Below, piece by piece: positions 1 to 9,652 of a stretch of 64,000 nucleotides of DNA. Numbering within the stretch: position 1 is the stretch's first letter; the number at the start of each line of letters is the position of its first letter. The DNA is from Pseudomonas violetae (GTDB lineage Bacteria; Pseudomonadota; Gammaproteobacteria; Pseudomonadales; Pseudomonadaceae), in the NCBI RefSeq assembly GCF_023072615.1, contig NZ_JAKNRW010000002.1, positions 372,001 through 436,000 of the forward strand. Reading direction: 5' to 3'. Under the pieces are notes generated by a model. That model was not told the DNA's origin. It did not search any database and saw only the letters and a list, made by a program, of their open reading frames with translations. A program made the position numbers and the translations under genes.

Positions 1-1
1 G

Positions 2-472
2 CGCCTGGGTAGCGGTATTGCGCCAGTGCCACAGATGGCCGAGGCCGGCGTGCCGATATCCCTCGGCGTCGATGGCGTGGCGTCTAACGAGTCTGGGAGC
101 ATGGTCGGTGAAGCGAATACCGCGTGGCTGATTCACCGGGCCGAACAAGGTGCTGGCGCGACCACCGCCGAAGACGTGATTCATTGGGGCACTGCCGGCG
201 GCGCTCGGGTACTGGGGCTCGGTGCAGTGGGCACGCTGGAGATCGGGCAGGCAGCGGACCTGGTCATCTACGGCCTGAATCACCCGCGTTTCTTCGGCTT
301 CCACGACCTGGCGGTGGCGCCTGTGGTCGCCGGCGAACCGATCGCCGTGCGCTACAGCCTGGTGGGTGGCCGGGTGGTGGTGGATGACGGAGTGATACCG
401 GGCCTGGACCTGGAGCGCATGCGCGCCGAAGCGTGGGAAGGTGTGCAGCAATTGATGCACGTCGACGACTGA
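2..472 (+). CDS. 8-oxoguanine deaminase-like amidohydrolase (3' part only)
   Basis: The window opens inside this gene, so only the last 156 codons are present and the start is missing. The segment SLGVDGVASNES carries the Asp that is the last metal/catalytic residue of amidohydrolase-superfamily deaminases, followed by the usual closing beta domain (GTLEIGQAADLVIYGL). It most resembles the 8-oxoguanine/guanine deaminase-type enzymes of Pseudomonas (PA0142 type), cytosolic enzymes that hydrolyse an amino group from a purine ring. It converges on the carbamoyl-amidohydrolase gene and fits a nucleobase-degradation neighbourhood. Family assignment is solid; exact substrate is inferred and other ring deaminases (atrazine/cytosine-like) cannot be excluded from a fragment. 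Confidence 0.7.
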   Translation, partial: RLGSGIAPVPQMAEAGVPISLGVDGVASNESGSMVGEANTAWLIHRAEQGAGATTAEDVIHWGTAGGARVLGLGAVGTLEIGQAADLVIYGLNHPRFFGFHDLAVAPVVAGEPIAVRYSLVGGRVVVDDGVIPGLDLERMRAEAWEGVQQLMHVDD

Positions 473-482
473 CCACAACCCC

Positions 483-560
483 TGTAGGAGCTGCCGCAGG
501 CTGCGATCTTTTAGCAGTATTCAAAGCTGCCAAAAGACGCAGGCTTCGCCAGCGCCTACA
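483..560. repeat. REP-type inverted repeat
   Basis: The arms begin with TGTAGGAGCTGCCGCAGG (from 483) and end with its imperfect complement near 532-560. It sits between two convergent genes, where it can act as a bidirectional transcript end. The same GTAGGAGC...GCGATCTT family recurs at 8282, 20900 and 63949. Confidence 0.7.
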
Positions 561-570
561 AGGGTCGCAT

Positions 571-1854
571 TCAAGCTGCCAGTTGCCTGCGCGCAATCGC
601 CGCCGAAGCCGCCAGCATTGCCCGCAACAACACCGCACACCCCGCCGCCAGGTCATCCGGTGCAGCGTTTTCGATTTCGTTGTGGCTGATACCCCCTTCG
701 CACGGCACGAAGATCATCCCCGCGGGCCCCAGTTCGGCAAGGAAGATCGCGTCATGCCCAGCACCGCTGACAATGTCCATGTGCGACAGACCCAGGCCTT
801 GCGCGGCATTTCGCACCGCTTCAACACAGCCCTGCTCAAAATACAGTGGTGGGAAGTCGGCGGTGGGCGTCAGCTCGTAGCTCAGGCCATGCTTCTGGCA
901 AGTGGTTTCTATCACCTGACGAACCTCGGCAATCATCGAATCCAGGCGGGCCGGTTCCAGATGCCGAAAATCCAGGGTCATGCGCACTTCGCCAGGAATG
1001 ACATTTCGCGAGCCGGGATAAGCTTGCAGACAACCGACCGTGCCACAGGCGTGCGGTTGATGACCTAGAGCCGCACTGTTGACCGCCCCGACGATGATGG
1101 CGGCACCGACCAGAGCGTCCTTGCGCAAGTGCATCGGCGTCGGCCCGGCGTGGGCTTCGACGCCGCGCAACTTCAGGTCAAACCACTTCTGCCCCAAGGC
1201 GCCCATGACCACGCCGATGGTCTTGTGTTCGTCCTCAAGAATCGGGCCTTGCTCGATATGCGCTTCAAAATAGGCGCCGACCGGATGGCCGCTGACTTTG
1301 CGCGGGCCGGCATAGCCGATGGCATTGAGTGCTTCGCCCATGGTGATTCCGTCGGCATCGACTTTGGCCAGGGTTTCCTCCAACGTGAATTTTTCCGCGA
1401 AGACTCCGGAGCCCATCATGCACGGGGCGAAGCGCGAGCCCTCTTCGTTGGTCCAGACCACCACTTCCAGCGGCGCCTCGGTTTCCACGCCGAGATCGTT
1501 GAGGGTCCGCAGCACTTCGACACCGGCCAGCACACCAAAGCAGCCGTCGAACTTGCCGCCGGTGGGCTGGGTGTCGATGTGGCTGCCAGTCATCACTGGA
1601 GGCAAGTCCGGATTGCGCCCGGGACGGCGGGCAAAAATATTGCCGACACCATCGATGCTCACCGTGCAACCCGCCTCTTCGCACCATTTGACAAAGATAT
1701 CGCGGGCCTGACGATCGAGGTCAGTCAGGGCCAGGCGACAGACGCCGCCTTTGACCGTGGCGCCGAGCTTGGCCAGCTCCATGAGCGACTGCCACAGGCG
1801 GTCGCGGTTGATGTGCTGATGGGTGGACTGCAGAACGTCTACAGCAGCGTTCAT
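571..1854 (-). CDS. Zn-dependent N-carbamoyl amidohydrolase (beta-ureidopropionase-type)
   Basis: 427-residue M20-family amidohydrolase that hydrolyses N-carbamoyl-beta-alanine (or N-carbamoyl amino acids) to the amino acid, CO2 and ammonia, the third step of reductive pyrimidine degradation. Visible metal-site motifs are GSHIDTQPTGGKFDG (His92, Asp103), TNEEGSRF (about 136-142), FEAHIEQG and the late SGAGHDA. The start has a good ribosome site (GAGGAG about 8 bases before ATG). It lies downstream of the NCS1 permease on the same strand, and divergently from the hydantoinase-preTA operon, which together give uptake plus all three enzymatic steps. Bacterial members of this family cannot be split by eye into beta-ureidopropionase and allantoate or carbamoyl-amino-acid hydrolase; the context favours the first. 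Confidence 0.85.
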   Translation of the reverse strand: MNAAVDVLQSTHQHINRDRLWQSLMELAKLGATVKGGVCRLALTDLDRQARDIFVKWCEEAGCTVSIDGVGNIFARRPGRNPDLPPVMTGSHIDTQPTGGKFDGCFGVLAGVEVLRTLNDLGVETEAPLEVVVWTNEEGSRFAPCMMGSGVFAEKFTLEETLAKVDADGITMGEALNAIGYAGPRKVSGHPVGAYFEAHIEQGPILEDEHKTIGVVMGALGQKWFDLKLRGVEAHAGPTPMHLRKDALVGAAIIVGAVNSAALGHQPHACGTVGCLQAYPGSRNVIPGEVRMTLDFRHLEPARLDSMIAEVRQVIETTCQKHGLSYELTPTADFPPLYFEQGCVEAVRNAAQGLGLSHMDIVSGAGHDAIFLAELGPAGMIFVPCEGGISHNEIENAAPDDLAAGCAVLLRAMLAASAAIARRQLAA

Positions 1855-1920
1855 GATGATCTCCTCAGGCGATTTGTTATTGGTTTAATCAGATGTTTTT
1901 TCGGTGTGCTCACTGCCGTC

Positions 1921-2012
1921 TTCGCGGGCAAGCTCGGCTCCCACAGGTGGGTGGTGTTCCCAGTAGTTATGTCTGACAACACTCTGTGGGAGCCGGGTTT
2001 GCCCGCGATGAG
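1921..2012. repeat. REP-type inverted repeat
   Basis: The left arm TCGCGGGCAAGCTCGGCTCC and right arm GGAGCCGGGTTTGCCCGCGA bracket about 40 bases. It lies within the permease-hydrolase transcription unit, where such hairpins often tune the mRNA level of the downstream gene. Confidence 0.7.
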
Positions 2013-2020
2013 GTCGGTAT

Positions 2021-3505
2021 CTACACCGCAGACTTCGCAACAGACGGGTCAGGTCGCATCGAACACAACCCGTAATAAATCACGCCACCCAACGCCGAAC
2101 CGGTAAACCAGCCATAACTGTAAAACCAGCTGAACGCATCGCTGCCCAACGACAGCAGGGTCAGCGCCACCGGCACGCCGAAGGCGATAAAACCGAACCA
2201 GTTCCACGCCGGATACACGTCATCGCGGTACAACCCCGCCAGGTCCAGCTGCTGTTTCCTGATCAGGAAATAGTCCACTACCATGATCCCGGCAATCGGC
2301 CCCAGCAAGCTCGAGTAACCCAGCAGCCAGTTGGAATACACCGTCTCAAGGCTAACGTCGGACACGATCAATCCAAGCTTTTTCAACAGCTCGTGGGCCA
2401 TCAGCACCAGCCCCACCACACCGGTCAGCAATACCGCTTTGGTGCGGTTGATCACCTTGGGCGCAATGTTCTGGAAATCGTTGGTGGGCGACACGATATT
2501 CGCCGCCGTGTTGGTCGACAGTGTCGCGATAATGATCAGCGCCATGGCCACGGCAACCCAAACCGGACTCTGGATATGGCCGATCAGAGTCACCGGGTCG
2601 GACACGGTCACACCCACCAGTTTCACTGAGGCAGCGGTCATCACCACCCCCAGGGCGGCGAACAGGAACATAGTCAGCGGCAGGCCGATAATCTGCCCGA
2701 GTATCTGGTCCTTCTGGCTCTTGGCATAACGACTGAAATCCGGAATATTCAGGGACAACGTGGCCCAGAAACCGACCATCGCGGTGAGCCCGGCGGCGAA
2801 GTAGCTGACTACGCTAGCGCCTTCCGGACGCTTGGCCGGGATCAACATCAGCTCGGTCATCGACACGTTAGGCATTGCCCAAACCAGCAGCCCTACCCCC
2901 ACCAGCACCAACAAGGGAGCGGATAGCGTCTCCAGCCACTTGATGGACTCGGCACCGCGGATCACTACCCACAGATTCAGTACCCAGAACACCATGAAAC
3001 CTATCACTTCGCCGGTGCCGCCCAGAGACTTCCAGCCCTCGAACACCGAGCCCAGGAACAGGTGAATCGCCAATCCGCCAAACATGGTCTGGATCCCGAA
3101 CCAGCCACACGCCACCAAAGCGCGGATCAGGCAGGGAATATTGGAGCCAAGAATGCCGAACGAGGAACGCAGCAATACCGGAAAGGGGATGCCGTACTTG
3201 GTACCGGGAAACGCATTGAGCGTCAGTGGGATCAACACAATGATGTTGGCAAACAGAATGGCCAGCAGCGCCTCGCCGACGCTCAGGCCGAAATAAGCAG
3301 TAAGCACGCCGCCGAGGGTGTAGGTCGGCACACAGATCGACATGCCGACCCACAATGCCGTGATGTGCCACTTGTTCCAGGTTCGGTCACCCACCTTGGT
3401 CGGTGCCATGTCGTGGTTGTAACGGGGACTGTCAAGGACGTCGGTGCCGGCTTCCAGCTCATATAAGCCGTTGCGCTCGGTCACTTGCGATCTGATCTGT
3501 TGCAT
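2021..3505 (-). CDS. NCS1-family nucleobase:cation symporter
   Basis: Polytopic inner-membrane permease of 494 residues with about twelve hydrophobic segments, of the NCS1 family (uracil, thymine, allantoin, hydantoin transporters). The N-terminal region with DSPRYNHDMAP followed by WNKWHITALWVGM is typical of the family. An upstream ATG at 3541 would add 12 residues, but the ATG at 3505 has a proper ribosome site (GGAG, 5 bases before it) while the upstream one has none, so 3505 is preferred. It heads a two-gene unit with the carbamoyl-amidohydrolase and is divergent from the dihydropyrimidinase operon. Uptake of uracil or thymine is inferred from context; the substrate is not readable from sequence. 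Confidence 0.87.
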   Translation of the reverse strand: MQQIRSQVTERNGLYELEAGTDVLDSPRYNHDMAPTKVGDRTWNKWHITALWVGMSICVPTYTLGGVLTAYFGLSVGEALLAILFANIIVLIPLTLNAFPGTKYGIPFPVLLRSSFGILGSNIPCLIRALVACGWFGIQTMFGGLAIHLFLGSVFEGWKSLGGTGEVIGFMVFWVLNLWVVIRGAESIKWLETLSAPLLVLVGVGLLVWAMPNVSMTELMLIPAKRPEGASVVSYFAAGLTAMVGFWATLSLNIPDFSRYAKSQKDQILGQIIGLPLTMFLFAALGVVMTAASVKLVGVTVSDPVTLIGHIQSPVWVAVAMALIIIATLSTNTAANIVSPTNDFQNIAPKVINRTKAVLLTGVVGLVLMAHELLKKLGLIVSDVSLETVYSNWLLGYSSLLGPIAGIMVVDYFLIRKQQLDLAGLYRDDVYPAWNWFGFIAFGVPVALTLLSLGSDAFSWFYSYGWFTGSALGGVIYYGLCSMRPDPSVAKSAV

Positions 3506-3849
3506 GGCCGCTCCACTGTTATTTTTGATTATCTTGCTCATCAGGGGCTGGCGACATCAATAAACATGCCGGTTGCCCCGCTTGCGCATCGGGCAGATCC
3601 ATTAAAACGCTTTAACTCTATGAAAATTAACATTTTTAATCATATAAACAGTCATTCCTCGGGGCGCTGCCCGGCCTTCAGGGCGACTACCGGACAAGTT
3701 GTCCGAACCGTCAGGACTCAAACTGGTGCATCAGATTTTTTCCCAGCTTTGCGTGTTAACCATAGACGCTTCTCAAGCAGCTGATTTCCCATAGGAAATC
3801 TCGTCTATTTTGGCAACCTGTCAAGTGCGTCAAAATGGTGAAAGCCTGA

Positions 3850-3877
3850 ACCAAATTGGTGATTAATATAATTAATC
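3850..3877. promoter_or_regulatory. Paired palindromes, candidate TetR/RutR-type operator
   Basis: ACCAAATTGGT is a perfect palindrome around one base, and it is directly followed by GATTAATATAATTAATC, a perfect 7-base inverted repeat around ATA. The first resembles the ACCA-NN-TGGT core known for E. coli RutR, but with three central bases instead of two. Assignment to a particular regulator is inference. Confidence 0.4.
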
Positions 3878-3956
3878 CTTATTTATCAATATCTTGATGT
3901 GAATATACGCTTATAAAAAATAATCTTGCTCATTCCTTGAACTCAGACTAGTTTCT

Positions 3957-3980
3957 ATTCCTGACAGCGCTGACAGGAAT
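3957..3980. promoter_or_regulatory. 24-base near-palindrome upstream of dihydropyrimidinase
   Basis: The arms ATTCCTG and CAGGAAT flank a CAGCGCTG core, with only one symmetric pair of mismatched positions in 24. It lies about 75-100 bases before the dihydropyrimidinase start, where an operator or activator site would act. The binding protein is unknown. Confidence 0.4.
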
Positions 3981-4016
3981 ACACCTGTTTGCGTCTGGTT
4001 CATATAAAACATTTAG

Positions 4017-5495
<1,479 letters not shown>

Positions 5496-5504
5496 CTGCG
5501 AAGC

Positions 5505-5560
5505 CATGGCGAGGATAAGGGGCGACTTCGTCACCCAGCGGGAGCGAGCTCCCTCGCCAC
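5505..5560. repeat. Degenerate REP hairpin inside the hydA-preT gap
   Basis: The right arm GCGGGAGCGAGCTCCCTCGC is well formed; the left side (ATGGCGAGGATAAGG) is degraded. It lies in the 129-base gap between hydA and preT and is the same class as the GTGGCGAGGGAGCTTGCTCC elements elsewhere in the window. Confidence 0.5.
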
Positions 5561-5624
5561 GTTGATTTGTATAAATACCACTGCCCACCAGAGGCAGCAC
5601 CTCAATAACCGTGAGGCCAACACC

Positions 5625-6992
5625 GTGATCAAGAGCCTGAACCACCTTCCGCACCCCCACGAGTCGGCGACCGCCCTCGCCGGTCATTTCAGCGACCTGG
5701 CGCCACCCCTCAACGACCGGCAGGCGCACCTGGAAGCATCGCGCTGCCTGTATTGCTACGACGCTCCCTGTGTGAATGCCTGCCCGAGTGAAATCGATAT
5801 CCCGTCGTTCATCCGCAATATCCATGCGGACAACGTGCAAGGTGCCGCCCATAAGATCCTCTCTGCGAACATACTGGGCGGCAGCTGTGCGCGAGTCTGC
5901 CCCACGGAAATTCTTTGCCAGCAAGCCTGCGTGCGCAACAACGATCATGAATGCGCACCGGTCCTGATCGGGCTGCTGCAACGCTACGCGGTCGACAACG
6001 CGCATTTCAGCACGCATCCATTCACCCGCGCGGCGGCCACGAGCAAACGCATCGCTGTAGTCGGTGCCGGTCCAGCAGGGCTGTCCTGCGCCCACCGCAG
6101 CGCCATGCACGGCCATGACGTAGTGATCTTCGAGGCCCGGGAAAAGGCCGGCGGCCTCAACGAGTACGGCATCGCCAAGTACAAATTGGTGGACGACTAT
6201 GCCCAGAAAGAACTGGATTTCCTCCTGCAAATCGGCGGCATCGAAATCCGTCACGGGCAAAAACTCGGTAAGAACCTGACCCTCAGCGAACTGCACCAGC
6301 AATTCGACGCGGTGTTCCTTGGTATCGGCCTCAGCGCCAGCAAGCAGCTGGGCCTGGCCCATGAAGACGCGCCGGGACTGCTCGCTGCTACCGATTACAT
6401 CCGCGAACTGCGCCAGGCCGACGACTTGACTCAATTGCCCCTGGCCGATCGCTGCATCGTCCTCGGCGCAGGCAACACGGCCATCGACATGGCCGTGCAA
6501 ATGGCCCGCCTCGGTGCCCGCGACGTCAACCTGGTGTACCGCCGAGGTGTTGAAGAAATGGGCGCCACGGGCCACGAACAGGACATCGCCAAGGCCAATC
6601 AGGTACGCCTGCTCACCTGGGCGCAACCGGAGCAAGTGTTGCTCGATGACAACGGTAACGTGCGCGGCATGCGCTTCGCCCGCACCTCACTTCTGGACGG
6701 TCGACTGCAAACCACGGGTGAAAGCTTCGAACTGGCCGCCGACGCGATTTTCAAAGCCATCGGCCAGGCCTTCGACGCCAGCGCCCTCGCCGACCCACTG
6801 GCCCGGGAATTGAAACGCCAGGGCGAGCGCATCCAGGTCGATGAACAGCTGCGTACCAGTATTCCTGGCGTGTACGCAGGGGGCGATTGCACCAGCCTCG
6901 ATCAGGACCTCACCGTGCAAGCGGTACAACACGGCAAACTGGCCGCTGAGGCCATCCACGCCCAACTCATGCTCAATGTGGAGGCTGCGTAA
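5625..6992 (+). CDS. preT: Dihydropyrimidine dehydrogenase, NAD(P)H/FAD subunit (PreT/PydX)
   Basis: 455-residue oxidoreductase of the glutamate-synthase small-subunit type that passes electrons from NAD(P)H through FAD and iron-sulfur clusters to PreA for reduction of uracil and thymine. N-terminal cysteines 41, 44, 49, 53 (CLYCYDAPCVNAC) and 88, 92, 98, 102 would hold two [4Fe-4S] clusters. There are two dinucleotide folds: VVGAGPAG (146-152) for FAD and VLGAGNTA (279-286) for NAD(P)H. A GTG at 5625 preceded by GAGG with an eight-base spacer is chosen; an in-frame ATG at 5562 would add 21 poorly coding residues. The stop abuts the preA ATG directly, consistent with a 1:1 complex. Confidence 0.92.
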   Translation: MIKSLNHLPHPHESATALAGHFSDLAPPLNDRQAHLEASRCLYCYDAPCVNACPSEIDIPSFIRNIHADNVQGAAHKILSANILGGSCARVCPTEILCQQACVRNNDHECAPVLIGLLQRYAVDNAHFSTHPFTRAAATSKRIAVVGAGPAGLSCAHRSAMHGHDVVIFEAREKAGGLNEYGIAKYKLVDDYAQKELDFLLQIGGIEIRHGQKLGKNLTLSELHQQFDAVFLGIGLSASKQLGLAHEDAPGLLAATDYIRELRQADDLTQLPLADRCIVLGAGNTAIDMAVQMARLGARDVNLVYRRGVEEMGATGHEQDIAKANQVRLLTWAQPEQVLLDDNGNVRGMRFARTSLLDGRLQTTGESFELAADAIFKAIGQAFDASALADPLARELKRQGERIQVDEQLRTSIPGVYAGGDCTSLDQDLTVQAVQHGKLAAEAIHAQLMLNVEAA

Positions 6993-8267
6993 ATGGCCGA
7001 TCTCTCGATCAACTTCGCCGGTATCAAAGCCCCCAACCCGTTCTGGCTGGCGTCCGCGCCTCCCACCGACAAGGCCTACAACGTGGTCCGCGCCTTCGAG
7101 GCTGGCTGGGGTGGCGTCGTCTGGAAAACCCTGGGGGAGGACCCGGCAGCAGTCAACGTGTCATCGCGCTACTCGGCGCTCTTTGGCGCTAACCGGGAGG
7201 TCATGGGTTTCAACAATATCGAGCTGATTACCGATCGCTCCCTGGAAATCAACCTGCGGGAAATTACCCAGGTCAAAAAGGACTGGCCGGACCGCGCGTT
7301 GATCGTCTCGCTGATGGTGCCTTGCGTGGAAGAGTCGTGGAAATTCATTCTGCCGCTGGTGGAAGCTACCGGTGCTGACGGCATCGAACTCAACTTCGGC
7401 TGCCCCCACGGCATGCCCGAGCGGGGCATGGGCGCGGCGGTCGGCCAGGTACCGGAATACGTGGAACGGGTTACGCGCTGGTGCAAGACTTATTGCTCTC
7501 TGCCCGTCATCGTCAAGCTCACGCCCAACATCACCGACATCCGCGTCGCCGCCCGTGCTGCGCATCGCGGCGGTGCCGATGCGGTGTCGCTGATCAATAC
7601 CATCAACTCCATCACCAGCGTCAACCTGGAACGCATGGTCGCCAACCCCGTGGTCGGCAGCCAGAGTACCCACGGTGGTTACTGCGGTTCGGCGGTCAAG
7701 CCCATCGCCCTGAACATGGTCGCCGAAATCGCACGCGACCCGCAGACACAGCGGCTACCCATTTCCGGTATCGGCGGCATTGGCTCATGGCGCGACGCAG
7801 CGGAGTTCATCGCGCTCGGCAGCGGCTCGGTCCAGGTGTGCACGGCGGCAATGCTGCATGGTTTCAGGATCGTCGAGGAGATGAAAGACGGCCTGTCACG
7901 CTGGATGGACAGCCAGGGCTACGCCAGCATCGCGGACTTTTCCGGACGAGCAGTGGCTAATACCACGGACTGGAAGTATCTCGACATCAACTATCAGGTC
8001 ATCGCCAAAATCGACCAGGACGCCTGCATCGGCTGCGGCCGCTGCCACATCGCCTGCGAAGACACCTCGCACCAGGCGGTGGCCAGCCTCAAGCAGGCCG
8101 ATGGCACGCACAAGTATCAAGTGATCGACGATGAATGTGTGGGCTGCAACCTGTGCCAGATCACCTGCCCGGTGCAGGACTGCATCGAGATGGTGCCGAT
8201 CGACAGCGGCAAGCCGTTCCTGGACTGGAACCACGATCCGCGCAATCCGTACCATGTCGCAGTCTGA
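6993..8267 (+). CDS. preA: Dihydropyrimidine dehydrogenase, catalytic subunit (PreA/PydA)
   Basis: 424-residue subunit reducing uracil/thymine to the 5,6-dihydro base. Residues 1 to about 320 form the FMN-binding TIM barrel of the dihydroorotate dehydrogenase family (NFGCPHGMPERGMG at 134-147, VKLTPNITD at 174-182, ISGIGGI at 257-263). The C-terminus has two ferredoxin motifs, Cys345/348/351/355 and Cys382/385/388/392. The residue matching the catalytic Cys of mammalian DPD (in GLACGQ) is Val150 (AAVGQ); from memory E. coli PreA also has Val here, so this is probably normal for the bacterial type. It ends the operon, followed by a strong hairpin. Confidence 0.94.
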   Translation: MADLSINFAGIKAPNPFWLASAPPTDKAYNVVRAFEAGWGGVVWKTLGEDPAAVNVSSRYSALFGANREVMGFNNIELITDRSLEINLREITQVKKDWPDRALIVSLMVPCVEESWKFILPLVEATGADGIELNFGCPHGMPERGMGAAVGQVPEYVERVTRWCKTYCSLPVIVKLTPNITDIRVAARAAHRGGADAVSLINTINSITSVNLERMVANPVVGSQSTHGGYCGSAVKPIALNMVAEIARDPQTQRLPISGIGGIGSWRDAAEFIALGSGSVQVCTAAMLHGFRIVEEMKDGLSRWMDSQGYASIADFSGRAVANTTDWKYLDINYQVIAKIDQDACIGCGRCHIACEDTSHQAVASLKQADGTHKYQVIDDECVGCNLCQITCPVQDCIEMVPIDSGKPFLDWNHDPRNPYHVAV

Positions 8268-8281
8268 CCTTTAAACAGTAG

Positions 8282-8377
8282 AAGATCGCAGCCTCGTTGC
8301 ACTCGACAGCTCCTACCCGGATCCAGCGCCACCACGCCCTCCGTAGGAGCTGTCGAGTGCAACGAGGCTGCGATCTT
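8282..8377. repeat. Perfect 35-base inverted repeat after preA (likely terminator)
   Basis: The arms at 8282-8316 and 8343-8377 are exactly complementary over 35 bases (GTAGGAGCTGTCGAGTGCAA in the right arm) around a 26-base loop. It starts 14 bases after the preA stop, so it should end or protect that transcript; it belongs to the REP-like family of the window. The perfect match over this length suggests recent origin or gene conversion. Confidence 0.8.
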
Positions 8378-8477
8378 TCAAGCGCAACACCGACGTAAGG
8401 ACTATCAGATCTGCTAGTAGACAAGGAACAACAAAAATCAGATCGTGAGAGCATGTTTATCCAGGGACATTCCACTC

Positions 8478-9500
8478 ATGACGCCCTCCTTGAAAATCCT
8501 CCAGCAGTATCACTACGACGCCGTAGATTGCCTGTCAGCCACTAGTCTTTCGGTTCACGGAAGCACCCAGCGTTTCTACCAGGGCAACCACCTGGCGACC
8601 GAGTTGGGAGAGCACTCGCAACGCACTATCATTCGCCATGAAGCTCAGCCACTGGCACAGCATGAAGTTGCAGATGATTCAAACGAAACAACACTATTGG
8701 CGACCGACCAAGCCCGTTCATTGTTACAAACTTTGGCGCAAACCAACCCTGAAAGATTGGCTTATACAGCCTACGGGCATCATTCGGGCAGACATGGTTT
8801 AAGCCGGTTGCTCGGCTTTAACGGCGAGTCCCCTGACGCCATAACTGGACACTATATTTTAGGAAAGGGCGAGCGAACTTATAGCCCCATATTGATGCGA
8901 CTCAACAGTCCAGACAGGATGAGTCCTTTTCGCGGCGGCGGCATTAACTCCTACGCATATTGCGCGGGAGATCCGGTTAATTTTTACGACCCGACTGGCA
9001 ACATAAAAATTCCGCGACTAATCACTCCCACAAGACCAGTCAGTCCCGTTACATCATCTCGACAAGCCAGCCCCGCACCAATATCTCAAGTAGCATCTGC
9101 CACGTCTTCACAGCCAATCGCTCCTTTAACCACACACAATTTTTCCGGGCCAGCACCCAAAAAAGCTGAGTTACATGTATTCAAAAATCATTTCCGAGAC
9201 CTTTTCTCACCGGAGATTGATATTACCAACCTAACACCAGCACAACAAAAAATTGTTAACTTCTCCAATTCATACGACCTCAACAAGAAAGTACCAGAAT
9301 TTAAAACGGTAGCTGACTTGCCTCTAGTTAACAAATTGAGAAGCAACAAAAGAAAGTATGAACTAGCTAATGAACAGGAGCGCCCAGCCATTACCCGCGC
9401 AGGAAGAGCATTGTTAGCCGAAGTCAGAAAACAGAGCGTAGAACATTTTTACACACATAAAGCTCAACAAGAGATTCGCCAACAAACATTTAACGATTGA
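8478..9500 (+). CDS. Orphan RHS repeat-associated core protein with variable C-terminus
   Basis: 340-residue protein. The first ~170 residues hold a compressed RHS core of the kind found in small stand-alone Pseudomonas genes: two YD-like stretches (YHYDAVD, RFYQGNHLAT), LLATDQARS, LAYTAYGHHS, LLGFNGESPDAITGHYILG and the hallmark LMRLNSPDRMSPF...GGINSYAYCAGDPVNFYDPTG. After the DPTG boundary a Pro/Ser-rich linker leads to about 105 residues I do not recognise, ending in a charged helical region. This layout resembles polymorphic toxin tips, but no toxin motif is identifiable and no immunity-type ORF follows. The second half is visibly AT-rich. The ATG at 8478 has AGGGA ten bases ahead; an in-frame ATG at 8445 has poorer spacing. 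Confidence 0.75.
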   Translation: MTPSLKILQQYHYDAVDCLSATSLSVHGSTQRFYQGNHLATELGEHSQRTIIRHEAQPLAQHEVADDSNETTLLATDQARSLLQTLAQTNPERLAYTAYGHHSGRHGLSRLLGFNGESPDAITGHYILGKGERTYSPILMRLNSPDRMSPFRGGGINSYAYCAGDPVNFYDPTGNIKIPRLITPTRPVSPVTSSRQASPAPISQVASATSSQPIAPLTTHNFSGPAPKKAELHVFKNHFRDLFSPEIDITNLTPAQQKIVNFSNSYDLNKKVPEFKTVADLPLVNKLRSNKRKYELANEQERPAITRAGRALLAEVRKQSVEHFYTHKAQQEIRQQTFND

Positions 9501-9652
9501 GCTCGATTTTTCGGCCGGAGAGGCGGTAGGGGGTTGATGGAATACTGATTGTGGAAGTAACCCAGGTAATGCCGGAGCTCTCACAGTTCTAGCCGCAGAC
9601 ATAGACGAGTGACCGACCTCAACCAACGACTTTACACGTTTCTCAAAACTGT

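Noticed and set aside
433..2106. Long open frames on the plus strand opposite the carbamoyl-amidohydrolase
   Set aside because: They are antisense shadows of a clearly conserved minus-strand enzyme, a usual effect of GC-rich codon use.
7432..7452. PreA as an inactive enzyme because the mammalian catalytic Cys is Val
   Set aside because: From memory bacterial PreA, including E. coli, has the same residue, and all other motifs are intact.
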